NCBI GenBank assembly: GCA_052034005.1
Contig: JBPOJB010000023.1
Span: 124,001-188,000, forward strand
Reading direction: 5' to 3'
Source: JAAYDI01 sp052034005
Lineage (GTDB): Bacteria; Planctomycetota; Planctomycetia; Pirellulales; Pirellulaceae
Length of the DNA stretch: 64,000 nt
Made by a program: the position numbers and the translations under genes. The notes below the pieces were generated by a model. That model saw only the letters and a program-made list of their open reading frames with translations. It did not search any database and was not told the origin of the DNA. The first letter of the stretch is position 1. Every line of letters starts with the position of its first letter. Shown one piece after another: positions 52,263-59,830 of the stretch.

Positions 52263-52883
52263 ATGAGGAACATCACATGGATGGCGGCCGCCGTGTTCAT
52301 GCTGGGGACACTGGCGGGGTGTGGTAGCAAGCAGCAAGCGGAAAACGCGGCACCGCCGCAGGCTCGCGCGGTGTCGAACACAGTCCAGGCGACACCGGCC
52401 GCGACCGTGACCGTCGCATCGGCAACGCCCGAAGAGGCGGTCAGCAGTTTTCTCAATGCGCTGCAGACGGGCGACGAGAAGGCCGCGGCCGCGCTGCTGA
52501 CGACAAAAGCACGCCAAGAGACGGCCGCCCATGACATGGTGGTCGAGCCGCCCGGCGCGCCCAACGCCAGCTACTCTGTTGGACGGGTAGAACACCCGGG
52601 CAATAACCCCGATGCGGCTTACGTCAATTGCGTATGGTCCGAAAAATACGCCGACGGCGAACTGGAATCGTATGAGGTCGTCTGGGTCCTGCGCCGCGAG
52701 ACGGCCGGCTGGCGCGTGGCGGGCATGGCGACCCAGATTTCAGATTCCGAGGAACCCGTATTCCTCGATTTCGAAGACCTCGCCGCCATGGAAGACGCCG
52801 TCGAGAAAGCCGATTCAGCTCAAGACGCGGCCAAGCGCGACCTGTCGGCCCAGAAGCCGGCCGATGGCTCAGCCGTACGGTGA
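52263..52883 (+). CDS. Lipoprotein of unknown function, 206 aa
   Basis: Lipobox LAGC at about residues 18-21 (MRNITWMAAAVFMLGTLAGCG) marks a lipid-anchored envelope protein. After a Thr/Ala-rich linker, EEAVSSFLNALQTGDEKAAAALLT and VVWVLRRETAGWRVAGMA form an NTF2-like cone-fold pattern as in DUF4878-type proteins. The C-terminus is acidic and helical (AMEDAVEKADSAQDAAKRDL). No catalytic residues are evident. Confidence 0.8.
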   Translation: MRNITWMAAAVFMLGTLAGCGSKQQAENAAPPQARAVSNTVQATPAATVTVASATPEEAVSSFLNALQTGDEKAAAALLTTKARQETAAHDMVVEPPGAPNASYSVGRVEHPGNNPDAAYVNCVWSEKYADGELESYEVVWVLRRETAGWRVAGMATQISDSEEPVFLDFEDLAAMEDAVEKADSAQDAAKRDLSAQKPADGSAVR

Positions 52884-53117
52884 AACTGGACCACCAGCCG
52901 GACCATTGAAAAGCTACAACGCACATGCGTTTGTGCAACATGCTGCGCCGAGGCGACTTGCGCTATGGTAAGCCGCCTCGATTTCGCCCCCGCGCGGCCT
53001 TCGAAGCCGCACGCTCGCACGCGCCGCACCGGCAACAACGCTCTCACACGGTTCCTCACCGGTCAGTTGCCACTCATGGGGTGTTGCCCGTCTAACGGTT
53101 TGCACGCGCTGCCACGC

Positions 53118-53145
53118 TTGACAAGCACCCGCGTAATGCTACCCT
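53118..53145 (+). promoter_or_regulatory. Possible promoter in the gene-free region
   Basis: A perfect TTGACA (53118-53123), a 16-base spacer and TACCCT (53140-53145, 3/6). Transcription would start near 53152 and run into the inverted-repeat-rich segment. Confidence 0.3.
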
Positions 53146-53151
53146 AGCGAC

Positions 53152-53612
53152 CTAGTCTCTGTCATTCACGCAGTCTCTGTAAGCCGCAAAGTCGGACGGT
53201 TTTCTTGGGGGGAAACCGAGGCTGAGCGGATACAGGACGGGGAGTGGCGGAGACGACCGCGGCGACGACTGGACCGGTAGCCTGATGGTTACAGGTTCGG
53301 TGCCGCGTCGTGCAACAGCAGTTTCAACTACGGGTTTTTTCATTGGGGAGGGCTTGGCAGGAACCTGTTGGCGGCTTCGCGTAATCTAGGCGCGGAGTCG
53401 CGGAGACTGCCCTTTGCGGGCAGTCGGTTGTATGCCATGGTTGACCACCGACTTCAGGGGGGCGACCGTGGCTCGGTGCGCACCGTCCGCCAATGGACGT
53501 GCGATTTGGCTACAGATCATGTGCTGACGAGATCGCCGTTTCCCTGTTGCATGATCTTGTCAGCAGCCGTGAACACGAGACCGGGCGTCCTGGTGGGTGC
53601 CCGGTCTCTCTC
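53152..53612 (+). ncRNA. Candidate structured non-coding RNA (unrecognised class)
   Basis: The segment has a repeated AGTCTCTGT (53154-53162 and 53172-53180). It also has a CGGTTT/AAACCG hairpin near 53197-53218 and GACTGCCC/GGGCAGTC with a 5-base loop (53405-53425). AGTCGGT/ACCGACT (53422-53453) would compete with the previous stem. CGGTGCGCACCG at 53474-53485 is a 12-base palindrome. A 12-bp stem, GCTGACGAGATC with GATCTTGTCAGC (53523-53564, one G-U pair), is followed by the terminator-like hairpin. No known RNA class motif (RNase P, tmRNA, SRP, common riboswitches) was recognised. The exact 5' end is uncertain; only the part from about 53400 is well supported. Confidence 0.35.
53577..53608 (+). 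terminator. Terminator-like hairpin
   Basis: GAGACCGGGC (53577-53586) and GCCCGGTCTC (53599-53608) form a perfect 10-bp stem with a 12-base loop, followed by a pyrimidine-rich TCTCATTTCTCTCTC on the plus strand. It also lies just beyond the stop of the minus-strand SGNH gene (53632), so it could serve that gene, though no T-tract follows in that direction. Confidence 0.55.
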
Positions 53613-53631
53613 ATTTCTCTCTCCTGCGGCA

Positions 53632-54690
53632 TCAGTCACTGGGCGCGCGGTCCAGCGTTTCGAGCCACGACGTGACGATCGTCGTCCACAGGGCATAGCC
53701 TTGCGGACTCAGGTGGAGCCCGTCGTCGGCGAGCAGTTCTTTGCGCGGTTTCTGGTCGGGCCCGAGCATGGGTGTGGCCACATCGAGGTAGTCGACCCGG
53801 TCCTGGTGGTCGGCGTAGTGTTCGATCAGGGCGTTGGCACGCTGCATTTGCGGCCAGAGTCCCCAGCGCATGATGCTGGGCTTGATGGCCACGAACCCGA
53901 TGTGCGTCTCGGGCAACGGTTTGCGGATGGTCGCGACGAGCAGTTGGAAATCCTGGAAGACCTGCTCGGCGCTTTGGCCGTCCGCGATGTCATTGTCACC
54001 GGCGTACACGACCACGGCGCGGGGCCGATAGGGAATGACGATCCGATGGGCGTAGAGCACGCTGTCGATCAACTGCGAGCCGCCGAAGCCGCGGCCGAGC
54101 ACGTTCCGGTCGGGGAAATCCTGGGCGAGCGACTTCCAGAACAGGAAGCTGGAACTGCCCACGAAGACGACTCCCTGCGGCTCAGGCGGCGCCTGCGCAT
54201 CGCGCTGCTCGTAGCCTGTAATCGCTTTTTCCCACCGCGTGTACGGCGAGGTGTGCAGGTGCCCGATCTTCCACTGGTCCTGGCTCAGCATCCAGACGAT
54301 CGTCCTGCGCCGCGGCACGATGATGTCGCCCGGCGCCACATCATCACTGGCCCCGATGAGTTCCGTCACCACGGCGCCGCCGGGCTGCAGAGCGACCTGG
54401 CGGCGGACGACTCGGACAGGTTCCAGGCGTGGGCTCCCCGACTGGCGTTGCCGCGCCGCCGCCGAACTCAATTCCCGGGACAGAAGGCCGCATGCGTTGC
54501 CCTCCAGATCGAACGCCGTGGCGCCGTCGAGCAGCAAGGCTTGGCAGGCGCCGTCGTCGCCGGCGATCCGTGCCGCCTCAAAGGCTTCCGACAGCTGCTC
54601 AATCTGGGCGGGCGTTTGAGCCTCGGCAGGGCGGGTCAGCACCGCCAGCGCCAAGACGACCGATGTCCATAAGGGTCGGAATCCGCACAT
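53632..54690 (-). CDS. Exported SGNH/GDSL-type hydrolase, 352 aa
   Basis: The signal peptide (WTSVVLALAVLTRPAEA) starts at the ATG at 54690, which has AGGAGGT six bases upstream. An N-terminal NTF2-like or SnoaL-like region (about 25-160) precedes the SGNH esterase domain. Block I is VVFVGSSSFLFWKSL (Ser nucleophile in G-S-S-S instead of GDSL). Block II is the glycine in GRGFGGSQL, block III is YAGDNDIADG, and block V is DDGLHLSPQGYALW with Asp and His. Substrate may be an acylated polysaccharide or lipid. Longer upstream frames lack coding features. Confidence 0.85.
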   Translation of the reverse strand: MCGFRPLWTSVVLALAVLTRPAEAQTPAQIEQLSEAFEAARIAGDDGACQALLLDGATAFDLEGNACGLLSRELSSAAARQRQSGSPRLEPVRVVRRQVALQPGGAVVTELIGASDDVAPGDIIVPRRRTIVWMLSQDQWKIGHLHTSPYTRWEKAITGYEQRDAQAPPEPQGVVFVGSSSFLFWKSLAQDFPDRNVLGRGFGGSQLIDSVLYAHRIVIPYRPRAVVVYAGDNDIADGQSAEQVFQDFQLLVATIRKPLPETHIGFVAIKPSIMRWGLWPQMQRANALIEHYADHQDRVDYLDVATPMLGPDQKPRKELLADDGLHLSPQGYALWTTIVTSWLETLDRAPSD

Positions 54691-54913
54691 CGACCACCTC
54701 CTCAATATCCGCCATGTTCGGGCCATGATGCGGGCACAACGGCTGACATCCGCCCTATCGTAGCCCCGCACACGACCGTCCGGCAATCGGTCATGACGGC
54801 GTGTCAAAAAACGGCCAGACTCGGGTTGCCAACCGGGCTGATTTATCCGATAACTCCACCCGACGTTCCCCGACGGAGGAAGGGATGTCTCCACGTCGTC
54901 GCAGGAGCCGTTT

Positions 54914-55702
54914 GTGAAGCTGCGCAGTTCATGGATGATTCGAGTGGCCGCCCGGGTTGCCGCCTGGGTCGTGCGCGTCTGGCTTGCGACGGTGCGCATC
55001 CGCGTCTGGTCCCGGGACGGCTGTGTGCACCCGCCGCCTCCGGAATCCAAACGGTTCATTTACGCGTTCTGGCATGAGTCGTTCCTGGCGCCGGCCAAGA
55101 TCCGTACGGGCGTCAAGGTGCTGGTCAGCCAGAGCGCCGATGGCGAGCTGATCGCTCAGGTCTGCGAGCACTTGGGAATCGGCACGATCCGCGGCTCGTC
55201 GAAGCGCGGCGGGGCGGAAGCGCTGCTGCAGCTGTCGGATGACGGCGCACACACGCATCTGGCGATCACGCCGGACGGACCGCGCGGACCGCGCCGGCAG
55301 CTCAAAAGCGGTGTCGTACTGCTGGCCTCATTGACCAGGCTCCCCATCGTGCCCGTGGGCATCGGCTTCACGCGCGCCTGGCGCTTCCGGAGCTGGGATC
55401 GATTCGCCGTTCCCTACCCGTTCAGCACGGTCGTGGGCGTGCTCGGCCAGCCGGTGACCGTGCCCCGCAAACTGGACTCGGCGGGCGTCGAGCACTACCG
55501 CCGCACGGTGGAGGAGGCCCTGTTGGCCGCCACAGAGTCGGCCGAACAATGGGCGCGCGGGCGCGTGCCCCGCCGCCCCGGCGACCCCACGGCGCGTGGA
55601 GACCCCTCCCATTGCGATGACCATTTCTTTCATGCGGAATCCGACCGATGGCTGCCCGACACCACCGAGCATGCCGAGCAGCCGATTTCCGTTCCCCAAT
55701 AG
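54914..55702 (+). CDS. DUF374-type lysophospholipid acyltransferase family protein, 262 aa
   Basis: A membrane-associated acyltransferase related to LPLAT/LpxL enzymes. YAFWHESFLAPA contains the catalytic-type His-x4-like motif of DUF374 (FWH). SSKRGGAEALLQL and LAITPDGPRGPRRQLKSGVVLLASLTRLPIVPVGIGF are the conserved blocks, the latter with the TPDGPRGP signature. The amphipathic N-terminus should bind membrane. The C-terminal 50 residues are Arg/Pro-rich and not conserved-looking. It starts with GTG and is followed 26 bases later by an acyl carrier protein gene. Confidence 0.88.
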   Translation: MKLRSSWMIRVAARVAAWVVRVWLATVRIRVWSRDGCVHPPPPESKRFIYAFWHESFLAPAKIRTGVKVLVSQSADGELIAQVCEHLGIGTIRGSSKRGGAEALLQLSDDGAHTHLAITPDGPRGPRRQLKSGVVLLASLTRLPIVPVGIGFTRAWRFRSWDRFAVPYPFSTVVGVLGQPVTVPRKLDSAGVEHYRRTVEEALLAATESAEQWARGRVPRRPGDPTARGDPSHCDDHFFHAESDRWLPDTTEHAEQPISVPQ

Positions 55703-55728
55703 ACGCCGATAGACAGGAGTCTCCAGTG

Positions 55729-55995
55729 ATGGACCGCCAAGCACTATTCCAAGTCCTGCTCGACCTGGTGGAAGACGAGACCGGTGACCGGTTCACAGAC
55801 GTCGACGAGAACACGGACCTCCGGTCGGGCTTCCGACTCGATTCCGTGGACATGGTCAGCCTGATCCTCAAGGCGGAAGTCCAGTTGGGCATCAAGATCT
55901 CCAGCAGCGATCTGCAGGGCGTCAGCACCGTCGGTCAACTGGTGGACTTGTTGCACCACAAGATCGCACACGGTGCGGACCAGCAAGCGGCCTGA
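55729..55995 (+). CDS. Acyl carrier protein, 88 aa
   Basis: Small acidic carrier protein. The phosphopantetheine attachment Ser39 lies in FRLDSVDMVSLIL, the canonical DS(V/L) context. Helix 1 is ALFQVLLDLVEDETG and helix 3/4 STVGQLVDLLHHKIA. It differs from a housekeeping AcpP (which has GADSLDTVEL), implying a dedicated pathway. Start at ATG 55729 has GGAG upstream; an overlapping GTG three bases earlier is possible. It lies between the acyltransferase and the ketosynthase-like genes. Confidence 0.92.
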   Translation: MDRQALFQVLLDLVEDETGDRFTDVDENTDLRSGFRLDSVDMVSLILKAEVQLGIKISSSDLQGVSTVGQLVDLLHHKIAHGADQQAA

Positions 55996-56015
55996 CACGC
56001 GCAGAGAGGTGGCCC

Positions 56016-56909
56016 ATGCCTGTCGGCATCTTTCCGGTCGGAGTCTTTCCAGCGCCCCGGAGTGCGTCCGGCCGGACGCCGGCCTGTCGGGTGTTGGCCG
56101 CGTCGACGGTCAGCGCCCCGGTGTCGGAACTGCCCGCGCTGCGCGAGCAACCGAGCCGGTCGGGTTCCGTGCCGATCCCCCCGCGATTCCTGCGGCATGC
56201 GGACGAGCAGACGGTCATCGGCCTGGCCGCCGTGCTCCAGGCGATGGAACACCCGGGGCTGGCCGACGCCTGCTATCGCCACTGGGGCGTCGTCGCGGCG
56301 CCCGTGTTTCCCGGGCGTCTGGGCAGCGCCGATACGTTCACCAAGTACCGCGCCCACGGCGCGGCCGTCGTATCTCCGCACACGATCCCCCAGTATTCGC
56401 TGCACTCGTTGTCCAGCGCGATCAGCATCTGCCTGGGCGTGCACGGGCCCAGCTTCGGGGTTGGTGGCGGCCAGCAGGCGCTGGCCGAAGGATTCACGGC
56501 GGCGCTGAGTCTGCTGGAGGACTCATCTTTGCCGGGCCTGTGGCTCGTACTGACGCGATGGTCGCCCGAACCGATGCCCGACGGACGCGGTTCGACCTGC
56601 ACCGATGCCGTGTGCATCGGAACGGCCATCGCGCTGGCGCCGGGTAGCCGGCCGGGTACGATCGTGCGTCTGACCATCCCGGCGTTCAACTCCGTGTCGG
56701 CACCGCCGCCGGGCAGCGCCGCTTCGGCGGACGACGACCCCGCCACGGACACCTGGGACGCCAGCGGACTGGCCGCCTACCTCGACCTCACCCGCGCGCT
56801 GGCCGATCATCCGCCGGAGGCGGCCCCGACACGCTGGTCGCTCGACTTGCCCTGGGGCGGTCGCGTGGAGTTGGTGCAGGCCCAGCAGGAGCAGACGAAA
56901 GCAGCCTAG
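56016..56909 (+). CDS. Cysteine-less beta-ketoacyl synthase-like protein (chain-length-factor type), 297 aa
   Basis: Half-length ketosynthase-like protein. SPHTIPQYSLHSLSSAISICLGVHGPSFGVGGGQQALAEGF aligns by pattern with the thiolase-fold nucleophile elbow, but the Cys is replaced by Gly (GVGGG). The length and position beside an ACP and a full ketosynthase resemble the Ketoacyl-synt_2/chain-length-factor group seen in aryl polyene-type clusters. It is probably a partner subunit shaping chain length or decarboxylating the primer. The stop codon is followed two bases later by the ketosynthase ATG. Confidence 0.7.
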   Translation: MPVGIFPVGVFPAPRSASGRTPACRVLAASTVSAPVSELPALREQPSRSGSVPIPPRFLRHADEQTVIGLAAVLQAMEHPGLADACYRHWGVVAAPVFPGRLGSADTFTKYRAHGAAVVSPHTIPQYSLHSLSSAISICLGVHGPSFGVGGGQQALAEGFTAALSLLEDSSLPGLWLVLTRWSPEPMPDGRGSTCTDAVCIGTAIALAPGSRPGTIVRLTIPAFNSVSAPPPGSAASADDDPATDTWDASGLAAYLDLTRALADHPPEAAPTRWSLDLPWGGRVELVQAQQEQTKAA

Positions 56910-56911
56910 CC

Positions 56912-58123
56912 ATGACGCAACCGATTTGGATCACCGGCATCGGCGCCGTCACGCCGCTGGGCCACGACTTCGCGACGTTCGCCGAGAACCTGCTGGCGGG
57001 CGTGTCGGGAGTCGTGTCCCGTGCGCTGCTGCCCGACGAAGCAGGCGCGCGACAGAACGTCGCGCTGGTCGACCAGATCCCCGCACCGCCAGGCTGGGAC
57101 GCGGCGGCGTTCGGCCGGCACAACCGCATGGAACAACTGAGCGTCAGCTGTGCGGCACGCGCGCTCGACGATGCGGGACTGGCCGACCAGCACGGTCGCC
57201 TGCGGATCGGGATCGTGTTGGGCCTGGGCGCCGAACACCTGCGCGTCTGGGAACTGGAGCTGCTCGCCGGTCGGAACGAGACCCTCGCGCCCGAACAGGA
57301 CCCCATGTCGGTCGTCGGACTCGTCCACCGCACCCTGCGACTCAACGGCCCGGCCGTGGCCGTGGCCGCCGCGTGCGCCAGCGGCGGCTATGCGATGGGA
57401 GTCGCCCGGCGCTGGATCGAACTCGGCTGGGTCGACCTCTGCCTGGCCGGCGGCTGCGACCTGATCACGCCCATGTCGTATGGCGGCTTCTATAACCTGC
57501 GCGCGCTCTCGCGCCGGAACAGCGCGCCCTCTGCGGCTTCCCGGCCCTTCGACCGCGGTCGCGACGGGTTCGTGATGGGCGAAGGCGGCGCCGTGTTCGT
57601 GCTGGAGTCGGACGAAAGCGCCTGCCGACGACGCGCACACCGCTATGCCCAGTTCGCCGGGTTCGGCGCCAGCAGCGATGCGGTACATATGGTGATCCCC
57701 AGCTCCGAACCGGGTCCGGCCAGCCAGGCCATCCGCACCGCACTGGCCGATGCCCGCGTCGACCCCGCACAGGTCGATTACGTCAACGCGCACGCCGCCA
57801 GCACGCCGGTCGGCGACCGCGCCGAAGCACGCGTCCTCCAACTGGCCCTCGGGCTCGCAGTGAAACAGGTGCCCGTCAGCTCCACCAAAAGCATGACCGG
57901 ACACCTGCTCAGCGGCGCAGCGGCCGTCGAGGCCCTGGCCTGCCTGGCCGCCATCCACCACCAGACCATCCCGCCCACCATCAACCTCGATGACCCCGAC
58001 CCGGCATGCGACCTGCTCCATGTCCCTCACCAGGCCCGCCCGGCGAGCGTCCGTATCGCCATCTCCAACTCACTGGGCTTCGGCGGCAGCAACACCTGCC
58101 TGGTCTTCCGCAAGGCCGCCTGA
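56912..58123 (+). CDS. Beta-ketoacyl-[ACP] synthase II-type (FabF-like), 403 aa
   Basis: Condensing enzyme with a complete Cys-His-His triad and Lys: Cys155 in VAAACASGGYAMG, His294 in YVNAHAASTPVGD, Lys326 in SSTKSMTGH and His331 following. GRDGFVMGEGGAVFVLE and SNSLGFGGSNTCLVF are standard elements. It elongates acyl chains bound to the adjacent carrier protein. Compared with housekeeping FabF, the ANAHGTST-type His motif reads NAHAAST. No ketoreductase, dehydratase or acyltransferase gene is nearby, so the pathway must borrow these functions. Confidence 0.93.
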   Translation: MTQPIWITGIGAVTPLGHDFATFAENLLAGVSGVVSRALLPDEAGARQNVALVDQIPAPPGWDAAAFGRHNRMEQLSVSCAARALDDAGLADQHGRLRIGIVLGLGAEHLRVWELELLAGRNETLAPEQDPMSVVGLVHRTLRLNGPAVAVAAACASGGYAMGVARRWIELGWVDLCLAGGCDLITPMSYGGFYNLRALSRRNSAPSAASRPFDRGRDGFVMGEGGAVFVLESDESACRRRAHRYAQFAGFGASSDAVHMVIPSSEPGPASQAIRTALADARVDPAQVDYVNAHAASTPVGDRAEARVLQLALGLAVKQVPVSSTKSMTGHLLSGAAAVEALACLAAIHHQTIPPTINLDDPDPACDLLHVPHQARPASVRIAISNSLGFGGSNTCLVFRKAA

Positions 58124-58318
58124 TCCCGTACACGACACGCGCCCTGACCCGAGGCTTGGCCCAACGCCCAGATCGTACGGGCGGCGGCACCCGGCGTGTG
58201 CCCATACGCCCGGTCGATTCATGCAACAGCCTTTCGCGAACCTTCAGCCCATCCACGCACCGACGCCCCCCGATCGAGGGAAATGCCACCGCAGCCGCAT
58301 GCCCAGCAAATTGACTAA

Positions 58319-58348
58319 TTGACATATCGGAATATTACGATATATATA
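58319..58348 (+). promoter_or_regulatory. Near-consensus promoter with overlapping dyad upstream of the RND operon
   Basis: TTGACA (58319-58324), then TATATA at 16 or 18 bases distance within an AT-rich run (58341-58348). A second TTGACT occurs at 58311. An inverted repeat, ATATCG (58324-58329) and CGATAT (58338-58343), sits between the two promoter hexamers, and CATATCG recurs at 58349-58355. A repressor site over the promoter is a reasonable inference. Confidence 0.6.
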
Positions 58349-58394
58349 CATATCGCCGCATGGCGGTCCCTGGGGGGAGCAGGATGCTGCGGGA

Positions 58395-58417
58395 TGCCTG
58401 CGGCAGGCAGCCTTTTT
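58395..58417 (+). terminator. Rho-independent terminator in the RND leader
   Basis: TGCCTGC (58395-58401), one base, GCAGGCA (58403-58409), followed by GCC and five T residues (58413-58417). It lies only about 60 bases after the predicted transcription start and more than 220 bases before the adaptor ATG. An alternative outer stem GCTGC/GCAGC (58386-58390 with 58407-58411) is possible. Confidence 0.6.
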
Positions 58418-58639
58418 GTGTGAGAGGACCTCGTATTGATGCACATGCACACACTCGATCGGCTACCCTGTTTTCGAGGCTGCGCGCGTTACGACCGAAT
58501 TCGAGCCATGGGGTATGATGGTGGTCGCACAAGTTGTCGATCATGGTCCGGGCGTTCCTGGTCCGTGGCATGACGAGCGGTGCGGCACGCGTGGACGTTA
58601 TGCGATGCGATCGAGTGGTTTTATGGAGACGGGCAGCAT

Positions 58640-59830
58640 ATGACGGCTCATCAGAAGACTTCGGCGCGGTCGACGCGCTGGCTGGTTCATGGGGCGCTCT
58701 TGCTCGGGTTTGCCGCAGGTGTCGTGTTGATCATGTTGTATCTGTCCGGGCGGTTCTCGCCCAAAGTACCGATCTCGGAGGCTTCCGCGCAACCGGCGGC
58801 GGGTCGCATCGAGGGCTCGGTGGTTCGCGCGCAGGTGATTCCGCTGCCGCTGACCGAATCGGCCGTGGGAACGATCCGGGCCGTCTACGAGATTCCGATC
58901 CGCTCGAAGCTGTTGGCGCGCGTGGTGGAGGTCAACATCACGGCCGGCCAGCAGGTCAAGGAGGGTGACATTCTCGTGCGTTTGGACGACACCGACTTGC
59001 GGGCGAAGCTCGAGCAGGCCAAGGCGGCCGTCACATCGATCGAGGCCCATCTTGGGCAGGCGGCGGCGGACGTGGAGCGGAACACCGCCCTGCGGCGTTC
59101 CAATGCGGTCAGCGAGCAGGAATACGAGAAGTCGGTCACCGCGCTCCGTTCGGCCGAGGCGGACCTCCAGCGCGCGCGGCAGGCCGTCAACGAGATGCAG
59201 GCGATGGTGGACTGGGCGACGATCCCCTCCCCGATCACCGGCACGGTGGTGGACAAGCAGGTCGATGCGGGGGAGACGGTCAGTCCAGGCCAGTTGCTGG
59301 TCAAGCTCTATGATCCGACCCGCATGCAGTTGGTGGCCAACGTGCGGGAATCACTTACCAGCCAGTTACAGGTCGGCCAGAGCATTGGCGTGCAGATCGA
59401 GAACCTGGGCAAGCAGTGCCTTGGAACGGTGAGCGAGATCGTGCCCGAGGCGCAGTCATCCAGCCGCGCGTTCCAAGTGAAGGTGACGGGCCCATGCCCG
59501 GACGGGATCTATTCCGGCATGTTCGGGCGGATCCTGATCCCGCTGGGCACGGAGCGGGTCACCGTCATCCCAGCGGCCGCCGTGCGGCGCGTGGGCCAGT
59601 TGGAACTGGTGGAGGTGGTCGAGCATGGCCAGCCCATCCAGCGGGCGATCCGCACGGGTCGCGCGTTGGGGACCGTTTCGGATCCCGGCGGAGGCGTACT
59701 CCACGATCAAGTGGAGGTTCTTTCCGGACTGCGCGAGGGCGAGGAGGTCGTCGTCCCGACCGACGTCGGTTCGGCCCCAGCTGAGTCGCAGCCCGCCGAT
59801 CCGCCATCGCAGGAGGCGTCCCATGGCTGA
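58640..59830 (+). CDS. RND efflux periplasmic adaptor (membrane fusion protein), 396 aa
   Basis: Inner-membrane-anchored HlyD/AcrA-type adaptor. A membrane helix (GALLLGFAAGVVLIMLYLS) is followed by the lipoyl halves YEIPIRSKLLARVVEVNITAGQQVKEGDILVRLDD and IPSPITGTVVDKQVDAGETVSPGQLLVKL. An alpha-helical hairpin lies between them (about 130-190). Beta-barrel and membrane-proximal domains follow. It lacks a lipobox, so a transmembrane anchor is used. The ATG at 58640 is preferred; an in-frame ATG at 58580 would add 20 residues before the helix. It overlaps the permease start by eight bases, indicating coupling. Confidence 0.92.
   Translation: MTAHQKTSARSTRWLVHGALLLGFAAGVVLIMLYLSGRFSPKVPISEASAQPAAGRIEGSVVRAQVIPLPLTESAVGTIRAVYEIPIRSKLLARVVEVNITAGQQVKEGDILVRLDDTDLRAKLEQAKAAVTSIEAHLGQAAADVERNTALRRSNAVSEQEYEKSVTALRSAEADLQRARQAVNEMQAMVDWATIPSPITGTVVDKQVDAGETVSPGQLLVKLYDPTRMQLVANVRESLTSQLQVGQSIGVQIENLGKQCLGTVSEIVPEAQSSSRAFQVKVTGPCPDGIYSGMFGRILIPLGTERVTVIPAAAVRRVGQLELVEVVEHGQPIQRAIRTGRALGTVSDPGGGVLHDQVEVLSGLREGEEVVVPTDVGSAPAESQPADPPSQEASHG

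Larger units (their letters stand above)
52884..53631. other. Protein-gene-free region with many inverted repeats (748 bp)
   Basis: This is the longest stretch without a convincing coding sequence. It contains a consensus-like -35 element, several short hairpins, alternative pairings and a strong terminator-like hairpin near its right end. Minor hairpins include CGAGGCG/CGCCTCG at 52949-52980. Short open frames here lack ribosome sites and protein-like composition. The part from 53118 rightward is listed separately as a candidate RNA. Confidence 0.5.
58124..58639. other. Intergenic region with promoter, short hairpin segment and terminator (516 bp)
   Basis: It separates the ketosynthase gene from the RND adaptor gene. 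The first 195 bases show no gene or structure. A strong promoter and a terminator follow at 58319-58417 (listed separately). The remaining 220 bases before the adaptor ATG contain no supported gene. Confidence 0.6.

Noticed and set aside
53152..53343. 63-codon minus-strand frame in the gene-free region
   Set aside because: No ribosome site, low-complexity composition and no recognisable feature; it overlaps the inverted-repeat-rich segment.
53152..53612. RNase P RNA, tmRNA or 6S RNA
   Set aside because: The invariant GAAAGTCC-type P4 segment, ACAGAA block, tmRNA T-arm and tag frame, and a long 6S-like end-to-end stem are all absent.
53368..54672. Plus-strand frame of 434 codons across the SGNH gene
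   Set aside because: Arg/Val/His-rich antisense shadow; the minus strand has a perfect AGGAGGT, a signal peptide and SGNH blocks.
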